Below are positions 49,120 through 59,200 of a stretch of 64,000 bases of DNA, piece by piece. Location: assembly GCA_016187465.1 (NCBI GenBank), contig JACPJQ010000003.1, positions 344,139 to 408,138 on the forward strand, given 5' to 3'. The DNA comes from Candidatus Woesearchaeota archaeon. GTDB lineage: Archaea > Nanobdellota > Nanobdellia > Woesearchaeales > GW2011-AR4. The notes under the pieces are model-generated. The model saw nothing but the letters and a program-made list of their open reading frames with translations, made no database searches and was not told the DNA's origin. A program made the translations under genes and the position numbers. The stretch's first letter is position 1. Each line of letters opens with the position of its first letter.

Positions 49120-49623
49120 ATGCCAATACTAAGCAAAATCTTCAAAAACGTGACCAATTCTGTAAGCATGAGAGAAGAATTCAACAAAGATTTTGTCACT
49201 TTCGTTCCAAAGCCCTCTTGGCGAGGAATAGAAAAGAATCTGAAATTTATGACTAAAGCTGGTCATGGAGTGCAGTCAGAAGGTGAGAGAATCATTGCAG
49301 ACAGATTGTATGAATGTGAAATAGACTACATATACGATTCCTTGATTGAAGTAAACGGTGAATGGATTAGGCCTGATTTCATATTGCCAGGACTGAACGA
49401 CTTAATCATCGAATACAAAGGAATGGATGATTTTGAATACAATGAGAAATTTGAGAGAAAATTAATGATATTGGCAGTTGCTGGGATGCGGGTGATGATT
49501 TTAAGGGAGAGGGATTTGGGGAGGATGAAGGAAGTAATTATAGAGGGGGAGCATAACTTTAGCAATATTTATAAAAATATCAAATATTCTATTCTTAGAA
49601 TAGGTATGGGGAACAGAAAATAA
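49120..49623 (+). CDS. PD-(D/E)XK-type endonuclease-like protein
   Basis: 167 residues. The core reads GERIIADRLYECEIDYIYDSLIEVNGEWIRPDFILPGLNDLIIEYKGMDD: an acidic helix, then RPDF and I-I-E-Y-K-G, the PD-x(n)-E-x-K catalytic signature, followed by the closing helix and strand (AVAGMRVMILRERDLGRM). It may serve as the cleaving subunit of the restriction system. It begins 9 bases after HEPN and ends 1 base before vsr, so it belongs to the same operon. Confidence 0.75.
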   Translation: MPILSKIFKNVTNSVSMREEFNKDFVTFVPKPSWRGIEKNLKFMTKAGHGVQSEGERIIADRLYECEIDYIYDSLIEVNGEWIRPDFILPGLNDLIIEYKGMDDFEYNEKFERKLMILAVAGMRVMILRERDLGRMKEVIIEGEHNFSNIYKNIKYSILRIGMGNRK

Positions 49624-49624
49624 A

Positions 49625-50038
49625 ATGGTTGACGTTCTTACAAAAAAACAAAGAAGTTTTAATATGTCCAGAATTAAAGGAAAGAATACACAACCGGAAA
49701 TTAAATTAAGAAAAGCACTTTTCAAAAATGGATGCAGGGGATTTAGAGTTTCTTCAAAAATTACAGGAAAACCTGATATAGTTTTTACTAAAAAAAAGAT
49801 AGCGGTTTTTATAGACGGTTGTTATTGGCACAAATGTACCAAATGTTTTATAAAGCCTAAGACTAAAACAAAGTGGTGGATGGAAAAGATAAACAGAAAT
49901 GTTACACATGATAATGAAGTGGATACGCAATTAAAGTCATACGGATGGAAAGTGCTTAGATTCTGGGAACATGATATTAATAAAAGCATAGATAAAGTTC
50001 TTAATAGGATGATAACCCAATTAAAAAAAGGAGACTAA
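49625..50038 (+). CDS. vsr: Very short patch repair (Vsr) endonuclease
   Basis: 137 residues. KKQRSFNMSRIKGKNTQPEIKLRKALFKNGCRGFRV, then GKPDIVFTKKKIAVFIDGCYWHKC and GWKVLRFWEHDI are the Vsr motifs, including the catalytic Asp in PDIVF and the zinc-associated Cys/His. Vsr nicks T-G mismatches that arise when 5-methylcytosine deaminates. It sits directly before the cytosine methyltransferase (1-base gap), the classical dcm-vsr pairing. Vsr-fold nucleases in defence islands may also act as restriction enzymes. Confidence 0.93.
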   Translation: MVDVLTKKQRSFNMSRIKGKNTQPEIKLRKALFKNGCRGFRVSSKITGKPDIVFTKKKIAVFIDGCYWHKCTKCFIKPKTKTKWWMEKINRNVTHDNEVDTQLKSYGWKVLRFWEHDINKSIDKVLNRMITQLKKGD

Positions 50039-50039
50039 A

Positions 50040-51317
50040 GTGGTATACAAGATACTCGATTTATTTGCAGGAGCTGGAGGATTTAGTTTGGGCTTTGAAA
50101 ATATAAGGGACAAAAAGAATGTTCCTACCTTTGAGATGTTCAAGGCAGTAGAGATAGATAAATACGCATGCGATACTTTAAGAACAAACTTTGGTTATGA
50201 TAAAGTTATAGAAGGGGACATAACAAATAAAAAAATTCATGACAGGATTATAAATGAATGTAATGGAAAAATTGATTTAATCATAGGAGGTATTCCTTGT
50301 CAATCCTTCTCTCTGATTGGAACCAGAACAGGAAAAAAGAAGAAAAATGAAGATAAACGGGATATACTATATATGGAATATTTTGAGATAGTTAAGAATT
50401 TAAAACCAAAAATAATTGTGATAGAAAATGTAAAGGGTATTCTTTCAAAAAAAGATAAACATGGTAATTTAATTTTTGAAAATATAATAAAAGATTTTGA
50501 AAGGTTAGGATACTCATTTGAAACAGAAGAAGATAAAAAGTACATGTTACTAAATGCAGCTGATTTTGGTGTTCCACAGAAAAGGGAAAGAATTTTTGTA
50601 GTTGGTTTGAGGAATGATATTTTTCCAAATATAAAAGTACCAGTTCCAAAAAAAACCCATGGAAAAAACAAAAATTTGTTTCCTTATGTTACATTACTAG
50701 ACTCGATTGGAGATTTACCAAAAGTATATCCTAAAGTAACAGGAACAGGATTAACTACCCTAATAAGAAGCAGACTAATGAAAAAAAATAGAAGGATATA
50801 CAATGGAGAGGAAGCAAAGCCCTACGATAGAACGGATTTGATAAAACATATATCCAATAATGTTATAAGAAAGAATTTTTTTCAGTTTGTCAGACCAAAT
50901 GGATGTGCATTGTACCACCATATTGCTAGAAGTCAGCAGTTATCCGATATAATGTTGTATAAAGGTATGAAACAGGGATGGACTGCAAAAGATGTTATGG
51001 AGAAAGGGGGCATGCTAAAACAATATATAAAATACGATATGGGAAGTTTTAAAGATAAATATAGAAAACAGAAATGGTTAGAACCAAGTACAACAATTTT
51101 TGCACATTTAGAGAAAGATGGAAACAGATTTATACATCCAACCCAAGCTAGAACTTTTACGCCAAGGGAAGCTGCAAGGGTACAATCATTTCCAGATGAT
51201 TTTTTATTTGAAGGTCCGTTAAGTAAAAAGTTTAAACAGATTGGCAATGCTGTCCCGCCCATTTTGGCTTTCCATACAGGATTAGTCATTAAAACCATCT
51301 TTGAGGAGACAAAATGA
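50040..51317 (+). CDS. dcm: DNA (cytosine-5)-methyltransferase
   Basis: 425 residues from GTG. Motif I DLFAGAGGFSLGF, motif IV GGIPCQSFSLIGTR with the catalytic Cys, motif VI VIENVKGI, motif VIII QKRERIFVVGL, a variable target-recognition region (about 250-350), and motif X QIGNAVPPILA. It makes 5-methylcytosine at an unknown site. The stop overlaps the NurA ATG by 4 bases. Fully intact, so host DNA is presumably modified. Confidence 0.95.
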   Translation: MVYKILDLFAGAGGFSLGFENIRDKKNVPTFEMFKAVEIDKYACDTLRTNFGYDKVIEGDITNKKIHDRIINECNGKIDLIIGGIPCQSFSLIGTRTGKKKKNEDKRDILYMEYFEIVKNLKPKIIVIENVKGILSKKDKHGNLIFENIIKDFERLGYSFETEEDKKYMLLNAADFGVPQKRERIFVVGLRNDIFPNIKVPVPKKTHGKNKNLFPYVTLLDSIGDLPKVYPKVTGTGLTTLIRSRLMKKNRRIYNGEEAKPYDRTDLIKHISNNVIRKNFFQFVRPNGCALYHHIARSQQLSDIMLYKGMKQGWTAKDVMEKGGMLKQYIKYDMGSFKDKYRKQKWLEPSTTIFAHLEKDGNRFIHPTQARTFTPREAARVQSFPDDFLFEGPLSKKFKQIGNAVPPILAFHTGLVIKTIFEETK

Positions 51318-52405
51318 GTAATACAGAAAGAACCATAACATTTAAAGACCTGTTGGAACAGAAAACTTGGACTGATTACGGGGATTTTGTAAGTGAGGCA
51401 AATGAACTGCTTTCAAAAGAAGTAGAAAACCATATTAAAGAAGAAAAAGAACTTATTCACGAGCTTAAGCAAAATCCTCTTTTTAAAAAATTGCGGATTA
51501 AGTCAGTGAATGAAAGACTTCCAGAGGCAGAAAAACTGCTTTTAGGGGGAAATGTTGTAGGGGTTGATGGCACAAGAGCAGATTATAGACTAATATCCGG
51601 TCTTAGAGCACAGATAGGGGTTGTTGCTGTAAACTATATGGGGGATAAAATAAGGAAATCTTTTTTTATTTCTGAAGCGAATCTAAAAAACAAAAGTTTG
51701 GATGTAATTGAAAGAATTTCCGGACGAGCACTTCATGATGAAACTCTCTCAGATATGGCAGTCAGAGGACTTATGTTATACAGGGAAAGAGAAGCCGGTC
51801 TTGATCCAAAATTTAATGGTAAGTATGTTATGTTCCATGGACCATTATTACCGTTTGAACTTATGTCCGGATTAGGACGATTAAGGGCATTGGATTTCAC
51901 ACTCGATATTTTAAGAAAAATAATCAGAGAAAAAAGATTTTTCTCCGTGATATCTTCTACATCATTTCAGGATTATTTAACATTTGGTAGAGCAATAGAA
52001 CCAATGCAGTATCTTACAGCACAAGAGTACACATTTGGGCACTATTTAGAGAATGAAAGTAATTTTTTAACATGGAAGGATAAATGGAGGGATGACGAAA
52101 GAAAAAAAGTTGAAGAGTTTATAAGAGACTATGCTGAAAAAATATATATTGGCGTTATAAGAATAGGAGACAGACCTTATGTATTCCATGCTCATGAAGA
52201 CACTTTTGATCTTGCCGCTTCAATAATTGCAAGAGATTCGCTATTCCAAAAACAAAAAGGATTCCCTTTACTTATTGATTACGCTGATGCATTATGTTCA
52301 CAATATTTTCGAGCAGGTGACTTTAGAGGAATTATGGAGTGGGAACTAGCAAAGAAAGGAGCTTATTTGGCTGAAGCTCCAGAAAGGGATTTAAGATTAA
52401 AGTAG
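51314..52405 (+). CDS. nurA: NurA-type nuclease
   Basis: 363 residues. NurA core: NVVGVDGTRADYRLISGLRAQIGVVAVNY (first metal-binding Asp in GVDG), internal helices, and the C-terminal DTFDLAASIIARDSLFQKQKGFPLLIDYADALCSQYF, which matches the NurA strand bearing the last acidic residue. NurA nucleases form rings with HerA and resect DNA. It overlaps dcm (ATGA), and HerA follows within 12 bases. It differs from housekeeping NurA by its context inside a modification cluster. Confidence 0.85.
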   Translation: MSNTERTITFKDLLEQKTWTDYGDFVSEANELLSKEVENHIKEEKELIHELKQNPLFKKLRIKSVNERLPEAEKLLLGGNVVGVDGTRADYRLISGLRAQIGVVAVNYMGDKIRKSFFISEANLKNKSLDVIERISGRALHDETLSDMAVRGLMLYREREAGLDPKFNGKYVMFHGPLLPFELMSGLGRLRALDFTLDILRKIIREKRFFSVISSTSFQDYLTFGRAIEPMQYLTAQEYTFGHYLENESNFLTWKDKWRDDERKKVEEFIRDYAEKIYIGVIRIGDRPYVFHAHEDTFDLAASIIARDSLFQKQKGFPLLIDYADALCSQYFRAGDFRGIMEWELAKKGAYLAEAPERDLRLK

Positions 52406-52417
52406 ATGGAGGTCAAA

Positions 52418-54070
52418 ATGTCAAACGAAAAAGAACCTATAGGTTTTATTAATTTTGATGGAACTACAGGTCAAAATAATGAGGTTGAAGTTAGGATACC
52501 CTACAAGAGGATCAATGATGTAAAAAGAGGACAATATGTAATTCTTGAATCTGACAGCACGAATAATGATAGGGTGTACTTGGCAAGAATTGTCAAAGGA
52601 CCTTTTTTCGAACCTGATGCTGTCGGTAAGGATTCTGCTTTTGCCAGAGCCGCTATTCTGGAAGCAGATACAGTAAAATTCAGGCCAGACTATCATGCTA
52701 TCTGCAGGGCAGAGATATTAGGAGAAATCATAGATCGGGAATCACTGATTCTTACCGGAAGTTCAAATAGACCCATACCACAAACAGCAGTTTTACCTAT
52801 GACTGGGAAAGAGATAGAAAAACTTCTTGGTCTGGACGGGGACGTTTATTTTGGAGAATTATCTGGTTATCACGAAGTCAGGGTGCATTTTAAGCAGGAA
52901 GATAAAAAAGTATTCCCAAGAAATTTAGGCATTTTTGGAACTGTTGGTTCTGGAAAAACCAACTCAAGTCAGGTTTTAATAGAAGAATTATCAAAATCCG
53001 GGTGGGCAATAGTGGTTTTGGATGTGGAAGGGGAATATGTACTGATGGACCAACCATCAAAGGAAGCAGAAACTAAAAAGTTTATTAAAAAACTTATGGA
53101 ACGTTTTGGAATAAGCCCGGAAGGGTTAAAGAATGGCCTAAATATTTATCATCCCATTGGTTTTGAGTGTGCAAGACCGGAAAAATCGAAAGAATTCGGA
53201 ATAAGATTTGATAATGTAGAACATCATATTCTTGGAGAGATACTTGATCTTAATCCGGCTCAGATGGATAGGTTTATGGAAGCATATTACGAACTTGAAA
53301 GTGAGTATGAAACAAAATCCGAATCAAAAAAGAAAGCAAGACTTACAATGATTGAGGCAGTTGCCGATGATACCGAAGAAGAAGCAATCACGGGAAAAAC
53401 TCTGAAAGAATTTATTGAAAAGGTAAAACAAAAGATGAAAGATGGAAAATCTATAGGAGATAAGTCATCTTACGCTGTCGTATTAAGAAAATTAAATAAA
53501 TTAAAGAGGTCGGGGGTATTTGATACTCAAAATCACTTGGGTGATTACTCTGAACTTCTAAAGGTTGGAAATGTCAGTATATTTGATCTCAGCAACTCAC
53601 AAAATCTCTATGTGAATAATATAGTTATTAGTACGTTGCTCAATAAATTGTTTGCACTTAAAGTCAGGGATAAAGATAATAGACTGCCTCCCCTTATGAT
53701 TGTTATAGAAGAAGCCCATAGTTTTATCAGTAGAGATAGGGCTGGTAGCATGGAGGAAACATTAGACATTCTAAGGGATATTAGCCGCAGAGGAAGAAAA
53801 AGATGGTTAAGTCTGTGCTTTATCAGCCAACAGCCTTCACATCTCCCTCCTGAGATTTATGAACTCTGTAATACAAAGATTGTTCATCAAATAACCGGTG
53901 GAAAGAACTTAGATTCAATTAAAGGTTCTGCAGGAGGAGTAAATCCGGCTTTATGGGATGAAATACCAATTATGGGACAGGGAAGGTGCCTTATTATTTC
54001 ACCACAATTCAGGCATGCTATTTTAGCTGATGTAAGACCATGTTCAAGCAGGAGGGGGATGACAGAGTGA
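52418..54070 (+). CDS. herA: HerA-family DNA translocase/helicase
   Basis: 550 residues from ATG 52418, chosen because GGAGGT lies five bases before it (the track starts at 52406). An N-terminal HAS-like barrel (INFDGTTGQNNEVEVRIPYKRINDVKRGQYVILE) is followed by Walker A GTVGSGKTNSSQ, GWAIVVLDVEGEYVLMD, Walker B PLMIVIEEAHSFI, and arginine-finger region RDISRRGRKRWLSLCFISQQPSHLPPEIYELCNTKIVHQITGG. A hexameric ATPase that would feed DNA to NurA. Stop overlaps the next gene. Confidence 0.93.
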   Translation: MSNEKEPIGFINFDGTTGQNNEVEVRIPYKRINDVKRGQYVILESDSTNNDRVYLARIVKGPFFEPDAVGKDSAFARAAILEADTVKFRPDYHAICRAEILGEIIDRESLILTGSSNRPIPQTAVLPMTGKEIEKLLGLDGDVYFGELSGYHEVRVHFKQEDKKVFPRNLGIFGTVGSGKTNSSQVLIEELSKSGWAIVVLDVEGEYVLMDQPSKEAETKKFIKKLMERFGISPEGLKNGLNIYHPIGFECARPEKSKEFGIRFDNVEHHILGEILDLNPAQMDRFMEAYYELESEYETKSESKKKARLTMIEAVADDTEEEAITGKTLKEFIEKVKQKMKDGKSIGDKSSYAVVLRKLNKLKRSGVFDTQNHLGDYSELLKVGNVSIFDLSNSQNLYVNNIVISTLLNKLFALKVRDKDNRLPPLMIVIEEAHSFISRDRAGSMEETLDILRDISRRGRKRWLSLCFISQQPSHLPPEIYELCNTKIVHQITGGKNLDSIKGSAGGVNPALWDEIPIMGQGRCLIISPQFRHAILADVRPCSSRRGMTE

Positions 54071-56244
54071 GCCAGCACAAGGCTGTTTTCAAGCCTAGGG
54101 CAAGATTAATCAAAATTCTGGGAGAACATCTTATAAGAGATAATACAGTAGGAGTTCTTGAATTAATAAAAAATTCCTACGATGCAGATGCGGAAAATGT
54201 ATCATTACTGATTGAAGACACGAAAGATCCATCTACAACACAGATTGTCATTCGGGACGATGGTACAGGTATGGATTCTGAAATTGTTGAAGGTAGATGG
54301 TTTGAACCTGCCCATGGTGCAAAAGATGATTCAAAAAGAAAATTAATTAAATCAAAAATGGGCAGGACTCCTTTAGGTGAAAAAGGTGTCGGCAGATTTG
54401 CTGCGCAGAAGCTCGGAAAAATACTTGAATTAATAACAAGACCCGAAGGTCAGGATTACGAAATATACATGAAGATTGATTGGGATCAATTTGAAGATTC
54501 TTCAAAATTTATTAGTGAGATAGTAGTACCATACGAAAAAGGTGAACCCCAGAAATTCAAAGGACAGGGTAATAAAGGCACTATAATCCGAATTATTAAT
54601 TCTAGGGAAAAGTGGACAAGAAATGATTTAGTAAGGCTACAAGCTGCATTGATGAGACTTAGAAGTCCTGGTGTTGTTACTTCGGATTTCAATATTGATT
54701 TTATATGCCCTGATTACCCAGATCTACAAAATTTAGATAAGGGGGATATCCTAGACAGGTTTCAGTACAAAATTGAGTGTAATATTGATAACAAGGGATT
54801 TCTAAACTACTCCTTTACCGAATCAGCTGGAAACGGTGAACAAGAAATAAGAAAAAGTTCCTGTGATCTCTGGTCAGAAGTTTCTAAATCAGAGAAAGAA
54901 TACCCTGTCTGCGGACCATTCAAAGTAAATATTTATGCATGGATGAGGGAGGTACAAAATCTGAAAAACTATGGACTTACAAGAGAGCATCTTCTTGAAT
55001 TAGCAGGAATAAGCATATTCAGAGATGGATTCAGAATTTTACCATATGGCGATCCTGGTGATGATTGGCTTCAGTTAGACCAAAGAAGAATTAATGTTCC
55101 AGCATCAAGAGTCGGGAACAGGCAGGTAATAGGCTTGGTAGAATTAGATCAGGAAAAAAATTCAAATCTCATAGATAAAACAAATCGTGAAGGTTTACAG
55201 GAAAACAAAGCATTTTTTGATATGAAAGAGTTGGTTCTTGGTTGTATTACAAAACTAGAACAGGAAATGCAACCTTCAAGGAAAAAGATGAGCAGTACCA
55301 CCAAATCTAAAAAAGTTCAACTTGAGAATGCTATAGAGGTAATGAAAAAGGAGATAGAAATTCTCCGTGAAGAAGCAGAAAAGAACCGACAAAAAGAAGA
55401 AGGGCAAAAAGATATTGAAAATTTAACTGAAACAAAAACACAATCAGTAACTTCTGAAAATGTGATAACATTTCCAAAAGAGAAATTTGAGGAATTTCAG
55501 GAAAAATATTCTGCTGTTTGTAATTCCATTCAAGAGTATGCAGAAGCAGAAGATGAAAATAGGCAGGTTTTCTTACATTTGATGGGTATTGGTCTTTCTT
55601 CAGAAAGGTTTTCACATGAATTTAACCGAATGGTTACTTCCATATCACAAGCATTGGACAATTTAAATAAAAAATATGGTTCCGATTTGGATATAAATAA
55701 AATAGGTATGTGTACAGATGCACTTAGGAATGAACTTCGCTTAATGAGTGTGATGCAATACACAAAAGGTACACCCAAGGAAAGAAAAACATCTCTGTCT
55801 GAAACTCTGAATCTGATTTTAATGATACATAAGGAGGACCTAGCACGAGAAAATATAGAAATAGTAAAAAATGTGGATGAAGATATAATAACACGAATTC
55901 CTAGTTTCTCAGTAGCACAAATTTTAGATAATTTCTTGGATAATGCTTTTTACTGGTTAGCAACAAAAACACAAAAACAAGGTAGAAAGATAGGCATTTT
56001 CTTCGATAAAGAGAAAAATTCATTGTTGATAACTAATAACGGTCCAGGGCTTGCAGCCAACGTCAGGTCAAATATGTTCCACTTACCTTTTGTAACTTCA
56101 AAGCCTCATGGCAGGGGTTTAGGAATGTATATATGTTCTGAGATTTTAAGTTTGTACGGAGGAAATATAAAGGTGATAGGCAATGACGAAGATCCGAGAG
56201 TAATGGGTATAGGATTCATCATATATTTCCCACCGAAAATCTAA
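54067..56244 (+). CDS. Double GHKL ATPase (Hsp90/MutL-like plus histidine-kinase-like)
   Basis: 725 residues from GTG 54067, preceded by AGGAGGGGG and overlapping the herA stop. N-terminal HATPase: VLELIKNSYDADAENV (N box), IRDDGTGMDSEI (G1), GEKGVGRFAAQKLG (G2). A middle region with a coiled coil (about 400-460) follows. The C-terminal part has an H-box-like FSHEFNRMVTSISQALDNL, then a second HATPase: ILDNFLDNAFYWL, NNGPGL and GRGLGMYICSEIL. Two GHKL ATPases in one chain recall proteins near Dcm/Vsr in bacterial defence loci. Likely a DNA clamp or sensor. Confidence 0.85.
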   Translation: MSQHKAVFKPRARLIKILGEHLIRDNTVGVLELIKNSYDADAENVSLLIEDTKDPSTTQIVIRDDGTGMDSEIVEGRWFEPAHGAKDDSKRKLIKSKMGRTPLGEKGVGRFAAQKLGKILELITRPEGQDYEIYMKIDWDQFEDSSKFISEIVVPYEKGEPQKFKGQGNKGTIIRIINSREKWTRNDLVRLQAALMRLRSPGVVTSDFNIDFICPDYPDLQNLDKGDILDRFQYKIECNIDNKGFLNYSFTESAGNGEQEIRKSSCDLWSEVSKSEKEYPVCGPFKVNIYAWMREVQNLKNYGLTREHLLELAGISIFRDGFRILPYGDPGDDWLQLDQRRINVPASRVGNRQVIGLVELDQEKNSNLIDKTNREGLQENKAFFDMKELVLGCITKLEQEMQPSRKKMSSTTKSKKVQLENAIEVMKKEIEILREEAEKNRQKEEGQKDIENLTETKTQSVTSENVITFPKEKFEEFQEKYSAVCNSIQEYAEAEDENRQVFLHLMGIGLSSERFSHEFNRMVTSISQALDNLNKKYGSDLDINKIGMCTDALRNELRLMSVMQYTKGTPKERKTSLSETLNLILMIHKEDLARENIEIVKNVDEDIITRIPSFSVAQILDNFLDNAFYWLATKTQKQGRKIGIFFDKEKNSLLITNNGPGLAANVRSNMFHLPFVTSKPHGRGLGMYICSEILSLYGGNIKVIGNDEDPRVMGIGFIIYFPPKI

Positions 56245-56256
56245 AGGGGGTTTAAG

Positions 56257-59200
56257 ATGACCAATATTCATAAATTAAAAGAGTTTATAAAAAATAATTA
56301 TAAACTGATATTTTCTAACGCAGATTTAATATCGTCTATTAAAGACCTTAAAAAAAGAAAATTTGTTCTTGAATGGAATAAACAATTTGGAGTACCTTCA
56401 GAAAAAGAGATTGCAGACGAAGCAACTATTTCTCTGATAGAAATGAAACGAATTGAAAATGAAGAACAATTAAATGAACAGATCAAAAACATCCCTTTTC
56501 TTCGAGCTTTCGTTACAGATATCAATAAATTTAAAGGTTATTTAGTAAGAAAAGATGTATCGATCTTAATAAGTAAGGAGGATATAGTAAAGCACAAAGA
56601 TGAAGAATTTGTGAGACAAAGAATAGGAAAAGTCCTTGAAGAAGAGAAGAAGAAATATCGGCAAGAAATTGAGGAAGGAAAAAGAGAGTTGGAAGAAGAA
56701 AAGATAAAAACAAAAGCAGAAATTGAAAGAGAAAAAAAGCAACTAGAAGAACTGAAGACGGAATTAGAATCTTACAAAGTAAAAGAAGAGGAAATTAATG
56801 CTAAATTAGATATCTTTCTTGAAGAAGATTCTAAAAAAACAAGTTCTATTTGGTGGGAAAAATTAGGCTTGATTGCAGACCCGTTTCCAGGCGAAAATAG
56901 GGGGCTTTGGCAGGCTGTAGAAAGTAGATTTTTCAATAAGGATGTGGATCTTCAAGAGAAATATGATTTCTTTAGTAATCTATTGATAAGAAACCCCATA
57001 TTTGATGATTTTGAAAAAAAGATAGTCACATATCCTATGAGTTTTCTAAATAATACGTTTATTCTACTCGGTGCTTTTGGTTCTGGAAAAACAGTATTAT
57101 TCGAATTTATTGCAGAAGAGTCAACCAAAAATAATATGTTGGTGATTGAAGTTTTGCTAGATGTTTACAAGGAAACCACTGACATGTTCAGAGATTTTTA
57201 TCGAGGAATTCTAAGTTCAAAAACAATAAAAAGGCACTATGAAGAATTGTTCAACACCAAAATTGGTTCAGTAGTACAAAATTATGACAAAGAGGAAGTA
57301 TGCGAAATTCTAAATGAGATCAAACATATAAGGAATTATATGGGTGTTGTTATAATAATTGATGGTTTACATAAGGGCCAGTCGCCCAAGTCGGCTTTGA
57401 ATTTTATCGTTTCTCTTCAAAATTTTTCTGATCGCTTAGTAAAAGATGGAATAGGAACATCAATGATAATTGCCGGGGGTCTTGATTGGAGAATTGCATT
57501 GAAAGAAGATCCTTCACTATCTGGTTCGATAAGTAAGAATAATGTTATTGAACTTCCAGAAGTAGATGTGCCTGTAGCTTACAATATGTTAAATAAAAGA
57601 TTTTTATCTTTTGCGAATGACACTCAAAAAGCGATTACGGTTCAGAAGGCTAACATAGAAAGGCTATATATGGCTCTTAAAAAAAGAATTAGCAGACCTC
57701 TTGCTTTTAGAGATTACATTGATGAATTAATACCCTCTCTAAAAGAGGGGGATATAAAAAATATTCATATACATCCTTTGTATTCCAAAGAAATAATTAG
57801 CAATATTTTTGATGAATTAAATACAAATCACTATGGATTACTAACTAAATTAATTAAAATTAAGGAATTTTTTTCGAAGAAACCGGGAAATGCGATTAAA
57901 TTAATAAGATTTTTATCATCCGTATCTTTCTTTGTTTCCAAAGAAGATGAATTATACATGGAGAATCCCTCATTCTTTAGCATGTTATTACATTTTGGTC
58001 TTCTTGAGCCAGGGTATTCAAAAGAAAGAACTGGGTTAAAACTTTCTGAAGAAATAAGGAAATTTTCATTAAGCATAAAAGAAAAGTACGGTTATGGTTT
58101 TAACGAATTTATTGTTGAACTTATGAAATCTAAAATATTGGAATTAGACAATGAGAAAATTGAAAAAGATACTATCAGAGAAGAAATCAGGATTCTTGAA
58201 AACATATTATATAATAATCCAAATATAAAAGAAAAATACCATTCAGAGTTTCAAAAGATGATGGAAATCCATAACCAAATATTAAGAACCTCTTTAATAG
58301 ATGAACATATTGTAGAAAAAACAAAGGAATCCATTAAGGAATTGCTGAACATTCTATTTATCATTGTCGGGCTACCTTCTAGTAACATTTCTTATCAGAA
58401 ACTTAATAACAAATTGTTGAGTCATTCCTATAAATGGTTATTTGAATACGTTAAAGAATATTTAGAATTTTCAGGTAAGATTTATCATCTTGAAAAAACT
58501 TTTCACACACATGAAGTTAGAGAATACCAAGAGTTGTATAGCGACTATAACAGATCATTTCTGTCTATTGTAAGATTAATTCATGACCTAATTAGATCAA
58601 ATTCTATACTTTCATTAAATCGCCATTATTTGCTTTTGAGTGACATTGATAATCTACATAAAATAAGAAAATATTTCCTAGATGAAGAATATAAAAAAAG
58701 TGTGGACTTTCTAAATGAATTCTATGAACATAAAATGCGCTGTAATCTCTATAATATACTTAACATTAAATATGGAGATAAATATAAATCTAGATTAGGA
58801 GCAATAGTGAATCAAGTAATAATGATTAATAGACAGAAAAGTAGAAAATCTTTGATAATTTCCTCGGATAAAGATAATATATTGTTTGATTGTGATAGAA
58901 CTAATTATGTATTAATAATCCTAGGAGAGTACCAAAATCAAAACAATAAAAGAGAGAATTGGGAGCAGATTTTTACTTATATCTTTGAGAATTTTCCCTT
59001 GAAGTCTAGACTAGAAAATCACTTTACGGTGATTCATCCATTTATAACTGGGTCTGCTCATAATTGGAATAAACGAGACTGGGAACAAAATTCTGATAAA
59101 TTAAAGGAAGCTATTGTTGATTTAGCAGATTTATCCCAATCTTTAAATAAATCATATTCTTTGTTACTCGAACCAAAAAATATACATATAGAAGATGAGA

